Notes: a model not told the origin generated them from the sequence alone. A stretch of DNA of 8,716 nucleotides from Bacteroidota bacterium (GCA_947441205.1 CANETM010000063.1:1-8716), one strand, 5' to 3'; shown: positions 1 through 6,845, counted from the stretch's first letter. Program-made: numbers and translations.

Positions 1-2
1 AA

Positions 3-74
3 ATGGGAATAAAAAAGAATACATACAAAAGAGGTACCCAACATAAAATGCCCGTATTATTAAAAGCAAGGTAG
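3..74 (+). CDS. Possible C-terminal tail of a rightward ORF, or a chance small ORF
   Basis: The frame starting at base 3 is open from the window edge to a TAG at 72-74. It reads as a strongly basic peptide beginning MGIKKNTYKRG and ending MPVLLKAR, with eight Lys or Arg in 23 residues. It could be the end of a gene that starts left of the window, a 23-residue ORF starting at the ATG at 3-5, or chance. I recognise no family. A perfect 12-bp hairpin begins 7 nt after the stop codon, which would suit the end of a transcription unit, but it has no T-tract. Confidence is low because the visible part is too short to judge. Confidence 0.2.
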   Translation: MGIKKNTYKRGTQHKMPVLLKAR

Positions 75-80
75 CTTAGT

Positions 81-109
81 AAATACATAACAAATGGTGT
101 TATGTATTT
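81..109. repeat. Perfect 12-bp inverted repeat (hairpin)
   Basis: AAATACATAACA (81-92) and TGTTATGTATTT (98-109) are exact reverse complements around a 5-nt AATGG loop, and a T/G wobble at 80 and 110 could extend the stem. It sits between the glmS stop codon at 184 and the window edge. Neither strand has the T-run expected of an intrinsic terminator, so it could be an RNA 3' end stabiliser, a protein-binding dyad or a terminator of weak type. Confidence 0.6.
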
Positions 110-138
110 GAAGGATTTAATAAATGTAATCATACCTA

Positions 139-158
139 AATGTAAGAATTTTTACATT
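139..158. repeat. Short 7-bp inverted repeat downstream of glmS
   Basis: AATGTAA (139-145) and TTACATT (152-158) pair around a 6-nt loop. A further direct copy of AATGTAA lies at 123-129. The structure starts about 25 bp beyond the glmS stop codon in the direction of glmS transcription. It is short and AT-rich, so it may be a weak 3'-end hairpin of the glmS transcript or chance. Confidence 0.3.
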
Positions 159-183
159 AATGAAAAAAGCTGGCAATAAAAAT

Positions 184-2022
184 TTATTCCACCGTTACTG
201 ACTTTGCTAAATTTCTTGGTTTGTCAACATCAATACCTTTATAAATACCAACGTAATAACTTAATAGTTGCAAAGGGATAACGCTTAACAACGGCGCAAA
301 CACCTCGTCAATTTCAGGTACAAACATGATATTGTCTGACATGGTTGGTAAAACGGTATCCCCAACTGTTGCAACTGCAATGACTTGACCCTTTCTTGCT
401 TTAATCTCTTGAATATTAGACACTACTTTTTCATAATACATATCCTTTGTAGCAACAAATACGACTGGTAAATTTTCATCAACCAAAGCAATTGGACCAT
501 GCTTCATTTCAGCAGCAGGGTAGCCTTCGGCATGTATATAAGTGATTTCTTTTAATTTCAACGCACCTTCTAAAGCAATTGGAAAATTATATCCACGACC
601 TAAATATAAAAAGTCGCTTGCGCCTTTATACTGTTGTGCGATACTTTCTATTTTAGAAGTATCTGTTAATATTTCTTTTACTTTTTCTGGTACCGATGCC
701 AATTCATTTACCAAGTGTACATAACGTTCGTCGCTAATACTACCTTTTGCTTTAGCCATTTTTAAAGCCATCATACTTAATACAGCCAACTGTCCTGTAA
801 ATGCTTTGGTACTTGCTACTCCAATTTCAGGTCCAGCATGTGTGTAAGCGCCGGCATGTGATAAACGGGCAATGCTACTTCCCACTGCATTTACTACACC
901 AAATATGAAGGCGCCTTTTTCTTTTGCACTTTCTAATGCTACTAAAGTATCAGCCGTTTCACCACTTTGTGAAATGGCAATAATTACATCACCAGGATGA
1001 ATTACTGGATTACGATATCTAAATTCTGATGCGTATTCAACTTCAACTGGGATGCGACATAATTCCTCAATCATATATTCGGCCACTAAACCTGCATGCC
1101 AACTGGTTCCACAAGCCACAATCATAATACGCGATGCATTTGTTAAAGCATCAATGTGATTATCCACACCAGCCATCACAATTTGATGTTGATCATGCAG
1201 TAAACGACCTCTTAAACAGTCAAAAATCGTATCAGGTTGTTCAAATATTTCCTTTAACATGAAATGATCATAGCCACCTTTTTCAATGGCAGCCAATTCC
1301 ATATCCAACTTTTGGATAAATGGAGTTTGTTTTTCGTTTCCTAAATTCTTTAAAATTAATTCATCTGCTTTTACAATCGCAATTTCATAATCATTTACAT
1401 AAACCACTTCCTTTGTGTATTCAATAATAGGAGAGGCATCACTTGCTAAAAAGTGTTCACCTTTTCCAATTCCAATTACCAATGGACTTCCTTTACGAGC
1501 AGCAATAATGGTTTCAGGATCGTCTTGATCAATTAATAAAATACAATAAGCGCCCACAATTCTTTTTAAGGCAATACGCAATGCTTCCTCTAAGGTGCTT
1601 TTGTTATTGTCTTGAATGTCTTGAATAAAATTCAATAATACTTCGGTGTCTGTATCGCTCTTAAAAGTATAACCCTTACTAAGTAATTCTTTTTTGATTT
1701 GCGCATAGTTTTCAATGATACCATTATGCAACATAGCTAAACGTCCATTATTAGATAAGTGTGGATGTGCATTTCTATCCGATGGCTCACCATGTGTTGC
1801 CCAACGGGTATGACCAATGCAAATATGGGAGTGCATGTTTTTTCCAACTACTGCTTCTTCTAATTCTGCAACCTTTCCCTTTTTTTTATGTACTTGTAAA
1901 TTACCTTCTTGAATAATTGCTACACCTGTGCTATCATATCCTCGATATTCTAAACGCTTTAATCCTTTTAATACAATTGGGTATGCTTCTTTTTGACCTA
2001 TATAACCTACAATTCCACACAT
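184..2022 (-). CDS. glmS: Glutamine--fructose-6-phosphate aminotransferase (isomerizing)
   Basis: This cytoplasmic enzyme converts fructose-6-phosphate and glutamine to glucosamine-6-phosphate and glutamate, the first committed step towards UDP-GlcNAc for peptidoglycan and lipopolysaccharide. The 612-residue product has the usual length of the family. The start is fixed by MCGIVGYIG: Cys2 becomes the N-terminal nucleophile of the Ntn glutaminase domain after Met removal, and HTRWATHG (71-78) is part of that active site. Two SIS sugar-phosphate domains follow, with CGTSWHAG (304-311), SQSGETADT (351-359), EGALKLKE (485-492) and the MKHGP histidine (508). The C-terminus NLAKSVTVE carries the conserved catalytic lysine (607). 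It is transcribed alone, divergently from the GNAT gene. No glmS ribozyme is evident; only 61 bp separate the two start codons, too little for the known ribozyme. Confidence 0.98.
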   Translation of the reverse strand: MCGIVGYIGQKEAYPIVLKGLKRLEYRGYDSTGVAIIQEGNLQVHKKKGKVAELEEAVVGKNMHSHICIGHTRWATHGEPSDRNAHPHLSNNGRLAMLHNGIIENYAQIKKELLSKGYTFKSDTDTEVLLNFIQDIQDNNKSTLEEALRIALKRIVGAYCILLIDQDDPETIIAARKGSPLVIGIGKGEHFLASDASPIIEYTKEVVYVNDYEIAIVKADELILKNLGNEKQTPFIQKLDMELAAIEKGGYDHFMLKEIFEQPDTIFDCLRGRLLHDQHQIVMAGVDNHIDALTNASRIMIVACGTSWHAGLVAEYMIEELCRIPVEVEYASEFRYRNPVIHPGDVIIAISQSGETADTLVALESAKEKGAFIFGVVNAVGSSIARLSHAGAYTHAGPEIGVASTKAFTGQLAVLSMMALKMAKAKGSISDERYVHLVNELASVPEKVKEILTDTSKIESIAQQYKGASDFLYLGRGYNFPIALEGALKLKEITYIHAEGYPAAEMKHGPIALVDENLPVVFVATKDMYYEKVVSNIQEIKARKGQVIAVATVGDTVLPTMSDNIMFVPEIDEVFAPLLSVIPLQLLSYYVGIYKGIDVDKPRNLAKSVTVE

Positions 2023-2083
2023 AATTTACAATTTGCTTATTATTGAATAATTTGGGCAAAAATATACATTAATAAGCAACTAT

Positions 2084-2692
2084 ATGTTAGTTAAGCACAA
2101 TTTTGATTTTAATGAGGAATATAACTTAGAAGACGAACGTGTTATATTAAGACCTTTATCTATTCTTGACATAAATTCACTGGCGGAATATGTAAAGAAC
2201 GAACCTGAGTTATGGAAATTTTCTTTGGTAGCTATTAATACAGAAGCCGATTTAAAAGCATATATAGCCTCCGCAATAGAAGCAAGAAATATTAAAACCG
2301 CCTATACATTTATCGTTTATGACAAAGCATCAAAAAGCATTGTTGGCAGTACTCGATTTTACGATATTCAATTAGCAAATGAAACGACACAATTGGGTTA
2401 CACTTGGTATAGTAAAAAAGTATGGGGTACTGGGTTGAATCAGCATTGTAAATATTTATTATTACAATTTGCTTTTGAACAAATGAATTTTAAAAGAGTT
2501 GAGTTTAGGGCGGACAATGATAATAAAAGAAGCATTGCCGCTATGCAGAAAATTGGGTGTACGGTGGAAGGTGTTTTACGAAGTCATTTACCAAGGCCTG
2601 ATGGAAGCAGAAGAGACTCGATTGTTTTGAGTATAACAAAAGAGGATTGGAATAATAAAGTAAAAGCCTTGCTTGAATCGCAGTTATCATAA
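2084..2692 (+). CDS. GNAT family N-acetyltransferase, RimJ/RimL-like
   Basis: This 202-residue protein resembles acetyltransferases of the Acetyltransf_3 group, which transfer acetyl from acetyl-CoA to protein N-termini or small amines. The N-terminal half has the family opening LEDERVILRPLSILDINSL (16-34). The acetyl-CoA-binding region is GYTWYSKKVWGTGLNQHCK (105-123), where WGTGLN takes the place of the Q/RxxGxG/A pyrophosphate loop. The C-terminal signature is RVEFRADNDNKRSIAAMQKIG (138-158), followed by a strand with the RPDGSRRDS loop (171-179). The substrate cannot be read from sequence, and annotation as ribosomal-protein acetyltransferase would be over-precise. The gene diverges from glmS and converges on mgtE, so it is probably monocistronic. 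ATG at 2084 is the first in-frame start that keeps the whole domain. Confidence 0.88.
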   Translation: MLVKHNFDFNEEYNLEDERVILRPLSILDINSLAEYVKNEPELWKFSLVAINTEADLKAYIASAIEARNIKTAYTFIVYDKASKSIVGSTRFYDIQLANETTQLGYTWYSKKVWGTGLNQHCKYLLLQFAFEQMNFKRVEFRADNDNKRSIAAMQKIGCTVEGVLRSHLPRPDGSRRDSIVLSITKEDWNNKVKALLESQLS

Positions 2693-2693
2693 A

Positions 2694-2716
2694 TCATACG
2701 CTTTAATTTCGCATGA
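2694..2716 (-). terminator. Weak hairpin between convergent GNAT and mgtE genes
   Basis: Read on the minus strand, TCATGCG and CGTATGA pair over 7 bp (one G-U) around a 9-nt loop. It lies 20 bp beyond the mgtE stop codon and just after the GNAT stop codon. The sequence following it is AT-rich but has no clear T-run, so this is only a candidate 3'-end structure. Confidence 0.25.
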
Positions 2717-2735
2717 TAAATAACTTTTAAAGTGA

Positions 2736-4133
2736 TTATAAAAGTGTTCCCTGTAAGAAATAAAAGGCTAATCCAAAATAAATTAAAATAGCAGTTACGT
2801 CAACTAGGGTTGCTACGAATGGAGCAGATGATACTGCAGGGTCAGCGCCTAATCTTTTTAATAGTATTGGTAACATGGATCCAGTGATGGTTCCCCATAT
2901 AACTACACCCACTAAAGTAAATCCAATGGTAGTGGCAATTAACATCCAATGTTCACCATAAAAACCTGGAGAAATCATATGCCAAACACTCACTCTAAAA
3001 AAACCAATAATGCCTAATACGACTCCTAATAATAAACCACTGATAATTTCTCTTCTTAATATTCTCCACCAATCTTCAATGGTGATTTCACCTACTGACA
3101 TAGCTTGAATAATAAGGGTGGATGCTTGTGAGCCTGTATTACCGCCACTAGATAATATTAAAGGAATAAAAGTAGCTAGTATTAATACTTTTGCTAATTC
3201 TCCTTCGAAATAGCCCATGGCTGTGGCAGTTAACATTTCACCAAAAAATAAAACAACCAACCAAACAATGCGTTTTTTAAACAGTTTAAATATGGAAATA
3301 TCTAAATAAGGTTCATTCAATGCTTCGGTACCTCCCATTTTTTGCATATCCTCTGAGAACTCTTCATTCGTTACCCAAAGAATGTCATCGATGGTTACAA
3401 TTCCTAACAATACATTATTATCATCCACTACTGGAATCGCTGTACGGTTATTCATTTTAAATACTTGACTGGCATGTTCCTGGTCATCATACACATTCAA
3501 TGCAACATAACGTCCGTCAATAATATCTTTTATGATTGCTTCTGGATTTTCAATAAGCACATCTCTAATTCGAATGTCATCAATCAAACATCCATTTTCA
3601 TCAATAATATAAATTACATCAATGGTCTCATATTTCTTACCATATTTACGAATGTTATTTAATACTTGTGCTACCGTATAATGTTCATATACATAAACAT
3701 AGTCGGGTGTCATCAAACGACCCACACTGTCCTCGGGATATCCTAATAATGATAAAGTTATTTTACGTTCCTCTGGGTCTAATAATTTTATTAAATCTCT
3801 AATGGCTGCTTTAGGTAGTTCCTCTAAAAAGTCGGTACGGTCATCCGGAGGTAGTTCATTCAAGATTTTAGCAGTCTTACGCGCCGGTAATTCCTTAATA
3901 ATATCCTTTTGTTGATTGATGTCTAAAATTTTAAAAACACTCACAGCACGGTGCACAGTCATATTATCTATGATATGAGCTTCCTGTTCTGGAAATTCAT
4001 TCACCAGTTCGACAACGTCGCTGATATTTTGTTCATCTAAAAATTCTTTTAAAGCTATTTCGTTATTTGCTGAAAGTACTTCTAAGAATAATTCTGATAA
4101 ATTAACATCTTCTATTTTTAATTCTTCTGACAT
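2736..4133 (-). CDS. mgtE: Magnesium transporter MgtE
   Basis: MgtE is a homodimeric inner-membrane Mg2+ channel gated by its cytosolic domains when internal Mg2+ is high. I place the start at the ATG at 4131-4133, giving 465 residues; a TTG three codons upstream (4140-4142) is possible but less likely. The order is typical: an acidic helical N domain (about 1-130), two CBS domains (about 138-200 and 203-260) and five membrane segments (about 287-306, 315-335, 362-382, 398-425, 440-462). Membrane motifs include SGGNTGSQAST (329-339) and ADPAVSSAPFVATLVD (430-445), whose acidic residues belong to the pore signature. It diverges from the SET gene over a 46-bp gap. That gap is too short for an M-box or other Mg2+ riboswitch, so regulation by Mg2+ probably acts mainly on the protein. 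Confidence 0.96.
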   Translation of the reverse strand: MSEELKIEDVNLSELFLEVLSANNEIALKEFLDEQNISDVVELVNEFPEQEAHIIDNMTVHRAVSVFKILDINQQKDIIKELPARKTAKILNELPPDDRTDFLEELPKAAIRDLIKLLDPEERKITLSLLGYPEDSVGRLMTPDYVYVYEHYTVAQVLNNIRKYGKKYETIDVIYIIDENGCLIDDIRIRDVLIENPEAIIKDIIDGRYVALNVYDDQEHASQVFKMNNRTAIPVVDDNNVLLGIVTIDDILWVTNEEFSEDMQKMGGTEALNEPYLDISIFKLFKKRIVWLVVLFFGEMLTATAMGYFEGELAKVLILATFIPLILSSGGNTGSQASTLIIQAMSVGEITIEDWWRILRREIISGLLLGVVLGIIGFFRVSVWHMISPGFYGEHWMLIATTIGFTLVGVVIWGTITGSMLPILLKRLGADPAVSSAPFVATLVDVTAILIYFGLAFYFLQGTLL

Positions 4134-4152
4134 CGGGTGCAAGTTAAGAAAA

Positions 4153-4181
4153 ATCCTAAGGATGCCCTATATTTAGGGCAT
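4153..4181. promoter_or_regulatory. Two adjacent dyads in the mgtE/SET divergent gap
   Basis: ATCCTAAGGAT (4153-4163) has 5-bp arms around one centre base. It overlaps by two bases a second, perfect 8-bp inverted repeat: ATGCCCTA (4162-4169), TATT loop, TAGGGCAT (4174-4181). The start codon of the SET gene (4180-4182) begins inside the last two bases of the second arm. The pair occupies most of the 46 bp between two divergent start codons, where both promoters must lie. It could be an operator for a dimeric repressor, or an RNA hairpin at the SET start. TATATTTA (4168-4175) is a near match to the -7 consensus TAnnTTTG, but I see no matching TTG upstream. Confidence 0.4.
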
Positions 4182-4566
4182 GATTCTTCCATTCTTAACA
4201 ATTGCTTCATCAAAAAATAGGGGTAGGGGTGTATTTACAACTGAACCCATTTTGGCGAATACAACAATTGAGATCGCGCCCGTTATTGTTGTTGATGCGA
4301 GTGGTCGTGAAAAGCTAGAAAAAACATTATTGTATGATTATATATTTGAATGGGGAGAAGATAGTAAAATGGCAGCGGTAGCATTGGGTTATATTTCTAT
4401 TTACAATCATTCAAATCAGCCCAATTGCGCTTATGAAATGGATTTTGAAAATCAAACTATTTCAATAACAACCTTACAGGACATTGAACTTGGTGCTGAA
4501 CTTTTTATTAATTATATGTGTCCAGAAGGACCATCTTCAGACCCGGTTTGGTTTGAACAACATTAA
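4180..4566 (+). CDS. Small SET-domain protein (putative lysine methyltransferase)
   Basis: This 128-residue protein is almost only a SET domain, the fold of protein-lysine methyltransferases that use S-adenosylmethionine. Visible motifs are GRGVF (15-19) in the N-terminal SET motif, NHSNQPNC (76-83) matching the pseudoknot motif NHSxxPNC that binds the cofactor, and GAELFINY (105-112) matching GEELxxxY with the probable catalytic Tyr112. The usual Glu of GEEL is Ala here (G-A-E-L). There are no pre-SET or post-SET cysteine clusters. Such small SET proteins occur in many Bacteroidota; their substrate is generally unknown, and histone-like or ribosomal proteins are only guesses. It is transcribed divergently from mgtE and convergently with the lactonase gene, so nothing in the context reveals its target. 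Confidence 0.88.
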   Translation: MILPFLTIASSKNRGRGVFTTEPILANTTIEIAPVIVVDASGREKLEKTLLYDYIFEWGEDSKMAAVALGYISIYNHSNQPNCAYEMDFENQTISITTLQDIELGAELFINYMCPEGPSSDPVWFEQH

Positions 4567-4583
4567 ACCTCGAATAAAAAGGG

Positions 4584-4603
4584 TTGGCTAAAAAAATAGC
4601 TAA
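4584..4603 (-). terminator. Candidate terminator hairpin between SET and lactonase genes
   Basis: TTGGCTA (4584-4590) and TAGCTAA (4597-4603) pair over 7 bp with one G-U position around a six-base A-run loop. On the minus strand the stem is followed after three bases by TTTTT (4580-4576), which suits termination of the lactonase transcript ending at 4619. The stem is weak, so the call is tentative. Confidence 0.35.
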
Positions 4604-4618
4604 ATAAAAATCACAATC

Positions 4619-5758
4619 TTAAAACATAACTAAACAAACTGGCATAGGAACACTGATACTGTTTCCTGTATTTATTAAATCGCCATTTGCTTTATTTATT
4701 TTATAAATAATAATATTATCGGTGTCTTGATTCGCCACCAACAACCAATTGCCGTCATTGCTTATGGTAAAATTTCTAGGCTTCTTTCCAAGTGTTGAAA
4801 ACAATTTCAATTTTTGTTGATCTAATTTGCCATTAGCTAAAATTGGAAATTTTGCGATATTATTTTCCTCACCTCTATTGCTTGCATATAAGTAATTTCC
4901 ATCAGGAGAAACATGAATGTCAGCACTCCCAGGTGAGCCTTTAAAATCGAGCTCATGCGTATAAACTGTTTGCATAAAAAGGGTATTACCTTTATCAAAT
5001 TGGTAAACACTTATGCTTCCGCTAAGTTCCTCTATTACATATAAATACTTGCCATTTTTTGAAAATGTTATATGTCTTGGTCCTGCTCCAGGTTTTGAAT
5101 TAATTGTTTTAGCAGTTGCGATATTTAAAGGGGTACTATTATTGCTGTTATAGGGATAAATTTTTACTTGATCCATACCTAAGTCAGGCGTTAATAAAAA
5201 ATCACCATTAGGTGAAAAAAAGGCACCATGAACATGTGCTTTTTCTTGCCTAATTGGATTTATACTTTTACCATTATGTTGAACAAATTGTTGTGCATTT
5301 GAAATAAGACCATCTGCAAATCGATGAAATTGGGTAATGCTGCCACCAGTATAATTAGCAACAAAAATATTGCGTTCATCAGGACTTAAAGTAATATAAC
5401 ATGGGTCTGCTGACTTGACCGATTTTAATTGTAATAAATCAAGCTTGTTGTTTTTAAATGAATAGGCTGCAATCATTCCATCCTTCGTTTCATTCACGGC
5501 ATAAACAAATTGTTTGTCCTTTGTAATCGTCAAGTACTCGGGATTGTTACTGCCATTTGTATGACTTAATTCAATTGCTTTCCCAGTAGTTGTATCAAAG
5601 TTAAAAACATAAATACCCTTACTTCCACTTTGAGTATAAGTGCCAATTAATAAATTTGCACTAAGTGCTTTTGCGTTCGCAATGGGTGTTTGAGAAATCG
5701 CATTTAAATTAAAAAATAATGCAATGACCCCTAAAAAAATACTATTTATAAAGGGCAT
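4619..5758 (-). CDS. Exported lactonase, 7-bladed beta-propeller (6-phosphogluconolactonase family)
   Basis: The 379-residue product belongs to the lactonase family typified by cytosolic E. coli YbhE/Pgl, which hydrolyses 6-phosphogluconolactone. Here a hydrophobic N-terminus (about 5-22, ending near NAISQ) predicts a signal peptide, so the mature protein is probably periplasmic or outside the cell. The propeller starts with LLIGTYTQSGSKGIYVF (36-52) and continues with repeating blades: DPCYITLSPDERNIFVANY (118-136), AHVHGAFFSPNGDFLL (174-189) with PDLGMDQVKIY (191-201), GPRHITFSKNGKYLYV (226-241), SADIHVSPDGNYLY (278-291) and PRNFTISNDGNWLLVANQ (327-344). An exported member is unlikely to act on phosphorylated cytosolic sugar; a sugar lactone or a cyclic muconate-type substrate is possible. 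It lies 23 bp downstream of the GH16 gene on the same strand and is probably cotranscribed. Confidence 0.88.
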   Translation of the reverse strand: MPFINSIFLGVIALFFNLNAISQTPIANAKALSANLLIGTYTQSGSKGIYVFNFDTTTGKAIELSHTNGSNNPEYLTITKDKQFVYAVNETKDGMIAAYSFKNNKLDLLQLKSVKSADPCYITLSPDERNIFVANYTGGSITQFHRFADGLISNAQQFVQHNGKSINPIRQEKAHVHGAFFSPNGDFLLTPDLGMDQVKIYPYNSNNSTPLNIATAKTINSKPGAGPRHITFSKNGKYLYVIEELSGSISVYQFDKGNTLFMQTVYTHELDFKGSPGSADIHVSPDGNYLYASNRGEENNIAKFPILANGKLDQQKLKLFSTLGKKPRNFTISNDGNWLLVANQDTDNIIIYKINKANGDLINTGNSISVPMPVCLVMF

Positions 5759-5781
5759 AAATTTAATTTAAGCAACATTGA

Positions 5782-6645
5782 TTATTGGTATACTCTGACA
5801 TAATCCACTTCCATTCGGCAAGGGAAAATATTATTGTCAATCGTATTGCCACCCATATTTCCTCCAATGGCTAAGTTGAGTAATAAAAATTGGGGTGCAT
5901 TAAATGGATAATAATTTGATCCTTTCCCTTCATTTGGCGAAGTGTAATAAAGTGTACCATCCACAAAAAATTGAATATAATCTTTTGACCACTCCATTTT
6001 ATAAATATGGAAATCTTTAGAAACCCCATCAATTGTTGTTTTATTAGTTCGTTGTGTGCCTAAAGTCCAGTTGTTTAGTTTAGAATGAGTAGACCAATGT
6101 ACCATATCCTGTTCCTTTCCTACATGTTCCATGATATCAATTTCACCACATGTCGGCCATCCAACCGTAGTAATATTATCACCTAACATCCAAATTGCAG
6201 GCCAAGTTCCAACTCCTTTTGGTAGTTTAGCTCTAATTTCAAATCTTCCATATGTCCATGATGATTTTCCTTGTGTAAGTAACCTAGCTGAAGTATAATT
6301 TTTTCCACCTTTACTTTCATTTCTTGCTTCAATAATTAAATTACCATTTTCAATTCTTGCATTGGTGGCATCACTCGTATAATACTGTGCTTCATTATTA
6401 CCCCATCCATTTGAGCCTGTTCCTATATTATACATCCATTTTGTTGTGTCAGGCGTTGATCCGGTATTAAATTCGTCAGACCACACCAATTTTTTTACTG
6501 TATCTGTTGCAGGTGGAGTTGTTGGATTTGTCGGATTTGTGGGTGAAACAGGATCTGGAGGTGTAACTGAGCTAGGTGCTTCTTTTTGTGCACAAAACGA
6601 AAGAGATAGAATTGATAATATTGCAGTTAGGGGTAGCAAGCGCAT
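5782..6645 (-). CDS. GH16 glycoside hydrolase lipoprotein (laminarinase type)
   Basis: The 287-residue protein has a lipoprotein signal peptide (1-17) with Cys18 as the lipidation site; Phe at -1 is unusual for the lipobox. A Pro/Thr-rich linker (about 24-48) leads to a family 16 domain (about 52-287) that starts LVWSDEFN and ends with MEVDYVRVYQ, the normal GH16 end. The active-site motif GEIDIMEHVG (167-176) provides the nucleophile Glu168, Asp170 and acid/base Glu173, with the extra Met of the beta-bulge type found in laminarinases. Endo-1,3-beta-glucanase activity on laminarin-like glucans is therefore the likely role, though GH16 also includes agarases and lichenases. No carbohydrate-binding module or SusC/SusD pair is present in the window. 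It is the first gene of a probable two-gene unit with the lactonase and diverges from the histidine operon. Confidence 0.92.
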   Translation of the reverse strand: MRLLPLTAILSILSLSFCAQKEAPSSVTPPDPVSPTNPTNPTTPPATDTVKKLVWSDEFNTGSTPDTTKWMYNIGTGSNGWGNNEAQYYTSDATNARIENGNLIIEARNESKGGKNYTSARLLTQGKSSWTYGRFEIRAKLPKGVGTWPAIWMLGDNITTVGWPTCGEIDIMEHVGKEQDMVHWSTHSKLNNWTLGTQRTNKTTIDGVSKDFHIYKMEWSKDYIQFFVDGTLYYTSPNEGKGSNYYPFNAPQFLLLNLAIGGNMGGNTIDNNIFPCRMEVDYVRVYQ

Positions 6646-6647
6646 AA

Positions 6648-6659
6648 AAACAATTGTTT
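6648..6659. repeat. 12-bp perfect palindrome just upstream of the GH16 start
   Basis: AAACAATTGTTT is its own reverse complement and begins 3 bp upstream of the GH16 start codon. A second, 10-bp palindrome TTTGTACAAA lies at 6681-6690. Both fall in the divergent region between GH16 and the his promoter, where a regulator could bind, but short AT-rich palindromes also arise by chance. Confidence 0.3.
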
Positions 6660-6710
6660 GTTGAGTAATTGTAATCGTATTTTGTACAAATTAAGCAAAA
6701 AAATCCTTTT

Positions 6711-6744
6711 TTGTTGGGTATTTTATAAAAGGGTCGTAAATTTG
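6711..6744 (+). promoter_or_regulatory. Predicted his operon promoter (Bacteroidota type)
   Basis: TAAATTTG at 6737-6744 is an exact match to the Bacteroidota -7 consensus TAnnTTTG. A TTG at 6714-6716 lies 20 bp upstream, the expected spacing for the -33 element; a TTTG at 6710-6713 is an alternative with 23-bp spacing. Transcription would begin about 4-7 bases after the -7 box, at roughly 6748-6751, which coincides with the ATG of the His-rich leader ORF. This is the best promoter match I found in the window. Confidence 0.75.
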
Positions 6745-6748
6745 TGTC

Positions 6749-6799
6749 ATGAATTTAAACAATCATATCCATCATCAACATTTGCTATCCATTGGGTAA
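6749..6799 (+). CDS. His operon leader peptide
   Basis: A 16-codon ORF encodes MNLNNHIHHQHLLSIG followed by TAA. Four of the six codons 6-11 are His (all CAT, at 6764-6766, 6770-6772, 6773-6775 and 6779-6781), far above chance. It lies between the predicted his promoter and a strong terminator, directly before hisG. In ribosome-mediated attenuation the ribosome stalls on such codons when charged tRNA-His is scarce, and the peptide itself needs no function. The TAA stop (6797-6799) lies inside the upstream arm of the antiterminator, so a ribosome that reaches the stop would mask that arm. There is no room for a Shine-Dalgarno site, since the ATG is only 4 nt past the -7 box; initiation is probably leaderless. 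Confidence 0.85.
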   Translation: MNLNNHIHHQHLLSIG

Positions 6800-6845
6800 G
6801 CTATGGGATGTAGGTATGTAACTATATTTAACCAAAGGGCTTACT
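6795..6845 (+). promoter_or_regulatory. Predicted antiterminator pairing of the his attenuator
   Basis: GGTAAGCT (6795-6802) can pair with GGCTTACT (6838-6845) over 8 bp, six Watson-Crick and two G-U. The second segment is most of the 5' arm of the terminator, so the two structures exclude each other. The first arm repeats the GTAAGC found in the terminator 3' arm (6851-6856), which explains the competition. A ribosome stalled with the last His codon in its A site would cover to about 6793 and leave this arm free; one at the stop codon would cover it. The pairing is read from sequence; stability was not calculated. Confidence 0.7.

Noticed and set aside
542..724. Plus-strand ORF of 60 codons inside glmS
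   Set aside because: It is antisense to strongly conserved glmS coding sequence and its product has no recognisable feature; a shadow frame.
2057..2064. Minus-strand TATTTTTG as a glmS promoter -7 box
   Set aside because: It matches TAnnTTTG, but no TTG lies 19-23 bp upstream, and in such AT-rich DNA a single box is weak evidence.
2023..2083. glmS ribozyme or GlcN6P-responsive leader
   Set aside because: Only 61 bp lie between the glmS and GNAT start codons, and no ribozyme core is visible.
3465..3662. Plus-strand ORF of 65 codons inside mgtE
   Set aside because: Antisense to the CBS-domain part of mgtE, low-complexity Ile/Asn-rich product; a shadow frame.
4134..4179. M-box or other Mg2+ riboswitch upstream of mgtE
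   Set aside because: The gap is 46 bp, far too short for a known Mg2+ riboswitch.
6446..6664. Plus-strand ORF of 72 codons over the GH16 5' end
   Set aside because: Its Gly/Val-rich product is simply the antisense reading of the Pro/Thr-rich linker of the lipoprotein.
6721..6730. Palindrome TTTTATAAAA between the his promoter boxes
   Set aside because: A 10-bp A/T palindrome is expected by chance here and has no second copy nearby to suggest an operator.
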